From Sphingomonas aracearum (lineage in GTDB: Bacteria; Pseudomonadota; Alphaproteobacteria; Sphingomonadales; Sphingomonadaceae), in NCBI RefSeq assembly GCF_003345355.1, contig NZ_QQNB01000001.1, forward strand, positions 434,001 through 498,000: DNA of 64,000 nucleotides, given 5' to 3'. Position 1 is the stretch's first letter; every line of letters starts with the position of its first letter. The position numbers and the translations under genes were made by a program. Below the pieces are notes generated by a model that did not search any database, was not told the DNA's origin, and saw nothing but the letters and a program-made list of their open reading frames with translations. Below, piece after piece: positions 60,838 through 64,000 of the stretch.

Positions 60838-60914
60838 TGGTAGCGGAGGAGGGACTTGAACCCCCGACCCCAGGATTATGATTCCCGTGCTCTAACCAGC
60901 TGAGCTACTCCGCC
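60838..60914 (-). tRNA. tRNA-Met (CAT anticodon, elongator type)
   Basis: The 77-nt cloverleaf on the minus strand has a 7-bp acceptor stem (GGCGGAG with CTCCGCT, one G-U pair at the first position). The D arm is AGCTCAGCTGGTTAGAGC, the anticodon loop ATCATAA with CAT, and the T arm GGGGGTTCAAGTCCC. The 3' CCA is encoded (60838-60840). The loop ATCATAA and the lack of initiator features favour elongator Met over fMet or Ile2 (CTCATAA). Confidence 0.92.
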
Positions 60915-60958
60915 CAACCGTTCGAGAGGCGCGCCTATATGGGGGGCGTCGGCGGCGG

Positions 60959-61486
60959 TCAAGCGAACATGTGACGGGAAAGTTGCTCCCAGGGGCCGCC
61001 GCGATACCACCAGGTCGCCAGCCCGGCGATCTCCACCTCGCGCGGCTGGAAACCGGCCGACAGCGACTGCAGGAGAAGCTTGGCGACGGAGGGTGACACC
61101 TTGTTCTGGATCGTCACGTGCGGGCGCCACCCGCCGGCGTCCTGCGGCGTCAGCAGGCCGGAGAACGCCTCCGCCAGATCGCGCCGGATCGCCACCAGAC
61201 CGGGCGCCTCGATGCGAAAGGCCACGCCGCGCCCGAGCGACATCAGCCCGGCCGCCCGTGCCTGCGGTGCCCGCACGCCGCGGGTCAGTTGCGACAAACG
61301 GTGCTTGAGCTCGCCTTCCGCAGACGGCGGCAGATGATGGAACAGCGTCAGGTGCGCATCCAGCACGTTGCGTTCGGGCGGGAAATATTCCCGGCGCAGC
61401 CCGTCGAACCACGCCTGATCCTGCCGCCCGAACACCGCCGTGACGATGATGGGCGCGGGGGCAGACAGGGGCTCCGGCAGGCTCAG
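60959..61486 (-). CDS. 2'-5' RNA ligase-family (2H phosphoesterase) protein
   Basis: The 175-residue protein has two HxT motifs, His45-Leu-Thr47 and His123-Val-Thr125, the hallmark of 2H phosphoesterases such as LigT/ThpR. It should act on 2'-5' or cyclic phosphate RNA ends. No ATG, GTG or TTG lies near a suitable N-terminus. A CTG at 61484-61486 overlaps the kup stop (CTGA), in the position where ATGA overlaps occur elsewhere. The start is thus inferred. Downstream is the tRNA gene. Confidence 0.8.
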   Translation of the reverse strand: MSLPEPLSAPAPIIVTAVFGRQDQAWFDGLRREYFPPERNVLDAHLTLFHHLPPSAEGELKHRLSQLTRGVRAPQARAAGLMSLGRGVAFRIEAPGLVAIRRDLAEAFSGLLTPQDAGGWRPHVTIQNKVSPSVAKLLLQSLSAGFQPREVEIAGLATWWYRGGPWEQLSRHMFA

Positions 61487-63423
61487 ATCTCCACCTGGCT
61501 GCCGAGCTCCACCACGCGGTTGGTGGGCAGGCGGAAGAACTCCATCGCGCTTTCGGCATTGCGCAGCATCCAGGCGAACAGCTTCTCGCGCCAGATCATC
61601 ATGCCTGGATGCTCGGACGGCAGCAGCGTCTGGCGGGCCAGGAAGAAGCTGGTGTCCATCATCCGGAACTCGGCGCCGCAACTGTTCACCCGGGCGAGCG
61701 CGGCGGGAACGTCCGCTTCCTCCATGAAGCCGTATTTCACCACCAGACGGAAAAAGCCTGCATCCATCGTTTCCAGATGCAACCTCTCCAGCTCCGGCAG
61801 GTACGGCACGTCGGCTATCTTCACCGTCAGCAGGATCACTCGCTCGTGCAGCACCTTGTTGTGCTTGAGGTTGTGCAGCAACGCATGCGGCACGCCCTCG
61901 GCCGTGCTCGTCATGAACACCGCCGTTCCCGGCACGCGCGTGGCCGAACTGGCGGCGGACTGGATGAAGATCTGCATCGGCATGGCCGATTCGCGCAGGC
62001 GCTCGATCATCAGCTTGCGCCCCTTCGACCAGGTGGTCAGCAGGGTGAAGATGATGAACCCGATCAGCAGCGGCACCCAGCCGCCCGCCGGTATCTTGGT
62101 CAGGTTCGCCGCCAGGTACGCGCCGTCGACCAGGAACAGCAACACCAGCAGCGGGATCGCCGCATAGCGGGGCCAGCGCCACAGGCGGAACAGCACCACC
62201 GCCAGCAGGCAGGTGTCGATCGTCATCGCGCCCGTCACCGCGATGCCATAGGCGGAGGTCAGGTTGGACGAGCTGCGGAAGAATAGCACCAGCAGCAGCA
62301 CCATCGTCATCAGCATGTAGTTGATGAGCGGGATGTAGATCTGCCCCGCGGTCGCCGCGCTGGTATGCTCGATGCGCAGGCGCGGGATGAAGCCGAGCTG
62401 GATCGCCTGCTGCGTCACCGAAAAGGCGCCGGAAATCACCGCCTGGCTGGCGATCACCGCCGCCATCGTCGCCAGCAGCACCAGCGGAAAGCGCAGCGCC
62501 TCGGGCGCGAGCAGGTAGAACGGGCTTTCCAGCGCGGACGTGCCGTCGCGAAATAGCAGGGCGCCCTGCCCCATATAGTTCAGCATCAGTGCGGGCAGCA
62601 CGAAGAACAGCCACGACACGCGGATCGGATTGCGCCCGAAATGCCCCATATCGGCATACAGCGCCTCTGCCCCGGTGACGGCCAGCACCACCGAGCCGAG
62701 CGCCAGGAAGGCGCGCACCGGGTCCATCAGGAAGAACTGCACCGCATAATGCGGGGAGAAGGCCCACAGGATGCCCGGCGTCTGCACCACGCTCAGCAGG
62801 CCCAGCACCGCGATCACGCCGAAATAGACCAGCATGATCGGGCCGAAGAACAGGCCGACCTTGGCGGTGCCGCTCGACTGGATCGCGAACAGGCCGATCA
62901 GGATCACCACCGCGATCGGCAGAACGAGCCCGGCGAGCCCCGGCGCGGCGACCCCCAGCCCTTCCACCGCCGACAGCACCGACACCGCCGGCGTGATCAT
63001 CGAGTCGCCGTAGAACAGGGCGGTGGCGAACACGCCCAGCAGCACGATCCCGGTGGACCAGCGTCGCGTCTTCGTTTGCCCCGAAACCAGCGCGAGCAGC
63101 GCCAGGCTGCCGCCCTCGCCCTTGTTGTCGGCGCGCATGATGATGGTGACGTATTTCAGCGTCACCACGATCATCATCGACCAGAACATCAGGCTGATGA
63201 CGCCGGTGATATGCGCCGGGTTGAGCGTCAGCGGATGGTGGCCGGCAAAGGTTTCGCGAAAGGCGTAGAGCGGGCTGGTGCCGATGTCGCCGAACACGAC
63301 GCCGATCGCGCCCAGCGCCAGACGCGCCACGCCCTGGTGCCCGCCATGACCCGGTGGGCCGTGCGGCGCATGCCCGACGGCAGGCAGGCCGACCTGCGCC
63401 TCGCCGGTGGCGGCGACGTTCAT
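61483..63423 (-). CDS. kup: KUP family potassium uptake protein
   Basis: The 646-residue transporter has about 12 membrane helices and a cytosolic C-terminal domain. Signature [19 protein letters not shown] follows the N-terminal tail, with [15 protein letters not shown] in the middle. It imports K+ with protons. The ATG at 63421-63423 is preferred, since the open frame upstream (to 63531) is low complexity; no clear ribosome binding site was seen. The 2H phosphoesterase gene overlaps its stop. Confidence 0.94.
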   Translation of the reverse strand: MNVAATGEAQVGLPAVGHAPHGPPGHGGHQGVARLALGAIGVVFGDIGTSPLYAFRETFAGHHPLTLNPAHITGVISLMFWSMMIVVTLKYVTIIMRADNKGEGGSLALLALVSGQTKTRRWSTGIVLLGVFATALFYGDSMITPAVSVLSAVEGLGVAAPGLAGLVLPIAVVILIGLFAIQSSGTAKVGLFFGPIMLVYFGVIAVLGLLSVVQTPGILWAFSPHYAVQFFLMDPVRAFLALGSVVLAVTGAEALYADMGHFGRNPIRVSWLFFVLPALMLNYMGQGALLFRDGTSALESPFYLLAPEALRFPLVLLATMAAVIASQAVISGAFSVTQQAIQLGFIPRLRIEHTSAATAGQIYIPLINYMLMTMVLLLVLFFRSSSNLTSAYGIAVTGAMTIDTCLLAVVLFRLWRWPRYAAIPLLVLLFLVDGAYLAANLTKIPAGGWVPLLIGFIIFTLLTTWSKGRKLMIERLRESAMPMQIFIQSAASSATRVPGTAVFMTSTAEGVPHALLHNLKHNKVLHERVILLTVKIADVPYLPELERLHLETMDAGFFRLVVKYGFMEEADVPAALARVNSCGAEFRMMDTSFFLARQTLLPSEHPGMMIWREKLFAWMLRNAESAMEFFRLPTNRVVELGSQVEI

Positions 63424-63549
63424 CGGGCGAGATTCGGCGTCGAGAGGCGCATCGAGGTCATAACGTTCATCGGCCCGCAAAGTCCCCCATCGAGCGGCGG
63501 CGCCCCTAGCACCCCCGCCCCGGCGCTGCAAATCGCATGGCCCGAAGCT

Positions 63550-64000
63550 TCAGGCGAACAGCGCATCGGCCTCGCTCCGGGTCGGCACCGCGCGCAGCAC
63601 GAAGCTGGAGTTGATCGTCATCACGCCCGGCAACCGGCCCAGATGCTCGCGGTGCAGCCGCTCGTAATCGTCCAGGTCGCGGCACACGATCTTCAGCCGG
63701 TAATCCTGCCCGCCGGAAACCAGCGCGCATTCCACCACGCCGTCGATATTTGCCACCGCATGCTCGAACTGCGCGAGATCCTCCTCCACCTGCGTGCCGA
63801 GCGTGATGTCCACCAGCGCTGTCACCCGGAAGCCGAGCCGCCGATGGTCGAGCCGCGCGCCATAGCCGCGCACCAGCCCGCGCCCCTCCAGCGCCTGGAT
63901 GCGGCGCGTGCAGGCGGATTGCGACAAGCCCACCTGCCCCGCCACCTGCGCCACCGGCGCGCGCGCGTCGTCGGCCAGCGATTTCAGGATTGCCAGATCG
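63550..64000 (-). CDS. Lrp/AsnC family regulator (truncated by window edge)
   Basis: The last 150 codons of an Lrp/AsnC regulator are visible. The frame continues past the window edge. The helix-turn-helix (PVAQVAGQVGLSQSACTRRIQALEGRGLV) and the RAM domain (from about FRVTALVDITLG to LPGVMTINSSFVL) are both present. The GTG/ATG-like starts inside the helix region are not real, because the first helix (LAILKSLADDARA) lies before them. The gene ends 127 bp before the kup start codon, so kup is transcribed from the same strand downstream. Confidence 0.9.
   Translation of the reverse strand, partial: DLAILKSLADDARAPVAQVAGQVGLSQSACTRRIQALEGRGLVRGYGARLDHRRLGFRVTALVDITLGTQVEEDLAQFEHAVANIDGVVECALVSGGQDYRLKIVCRDLDDYERLHREHLGRLPGVMTINSSFVLRAVPTRSEADALFA

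Noticed and set aside
60624..60881. Plus-strand frame ending in a peptide with GLEPPTPGL
   Set aside because: That ending is the well-known antisense translation of a tRNA gene, so the frame is not a protein as a whole. Only the upstream part is kept as a doubtful remnant.
60838..60914. tRNA read as Ile2 or initiator fMet
   Set aside because: The loop ATCATAA and the acceptor G-U pair with intact D and T arms fit elongator Met better; fMet hallmarks are absent. A modified C34 cannot be excluded by sequence.
1..64000. Insertion sequences, prophage, integrative elements or toxin-antitoxin pairs
   Set aside because: I looked for transposase, integrase, terminal repeats and small paired ORFs, and found none that could be supported.

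Overview
The window is a high-GC, gene-dense chromosomal segment from an alphaproteobacterium, most likely a member of Sphingomonadaceae (Sphingomonas sensu lato). This is inferred from family content: a complete exosortase A (XrtA) exopolysaccharide locus, a sphingomonad-style sulfate assimilation operon (siroheme methylase, DUF2849, nitrite/sulfite reductase, DUF934, CysH), UPF0262, and a tonB-exbB-exbD-exbD operon. I see no insertion sequence, prophage, integrase or CRISPR array. Both window ends cut through genes: a probable sensor kinase on the left and an Lrp/AsnC regulator on the right.

Layout. 1-4.5 kb: partial sensor kinase, divergent Lrp/AsnC regulator with a promoter/operator, secreted TPR protein with a strong terminator, yaaA and an SDR. 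4.7-12.3 kb: gyrA and a DUF952 gene, facing a leftward run of proC, ybjN-like, ubiK-like, tspO, tlyA and a nitronate-monooxygenase-like flavoprotein with a cysteine cluster. 12.4-16.4 kb: leftward carbohydrate block (GT4 glycosyltransferase, GH130-like protein, SDR, alpha/beta hydrolase). 16.4-24 kb: selO, a stand-alone astD, an orphan TonB-like protein, then the rightward siroheme/sulfite/APS reductase operon. 24-29.7 kb: DUF4403 lipoprotein, a monooxygenase-fold membrane protein, dnaB, UPF0262, cdd and dcd. 29.8-33.9 kb: small secreted TPR protein, an 835-bp gene-free stretch, and the TonB energy operon with intercistronic hairpins and a terminator. 33.9-42.2 kb: secreted protein, folB, GNAT, DUF1285, CoA-type NUDIX, cca, a GGDEF-EAL enzyme and parC.

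42.5-59.5 kb is the XrtA locus. Eleven leftward genes (amidotransferase, exosortase, glycosyltransferase, FemAB-like, deacetylase, ATPase, outer-membrane protein, tyrosine autokinase, Wzz-like, Wza-like, PLP decarboxylase) plus an acyl-CoA ligase diverge from three rightward genes (acyl carrier protein, hydrolase 2, hydrolase 1). Together they should make and export an exopolysaccharide and process PEP-CTERM proteins at the cell surface, but no PEP-CTERM substrate and no PrsK/PrsR regulator pair lies in the window. 59.5-64 kb holds trxB, a CAT-anticodon tRNA (elongator Met), a 2H RNA ligase-like gene that appears to start at CTG inside the kup stop, kup, and the second Lrp/AsnC gene.

Most genes are recognisable housekeeping or known accessory families. 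The signals I find least explained are regulatory or structural: the intercistronic hairpins of the TonB operon, two similar LacI-type half-palindromes and a phased direct repeat around the TPR/TonB region, a foldable 90-base element in the gene-free stretch, and a few catalytic-residue oddities (Cys nucleophile in hydrolase 1, Cys cluster in the flavoprotein, Ala at the quinolone-contact position of ParC). Family names were assigned by reading the proteins, without database searches.
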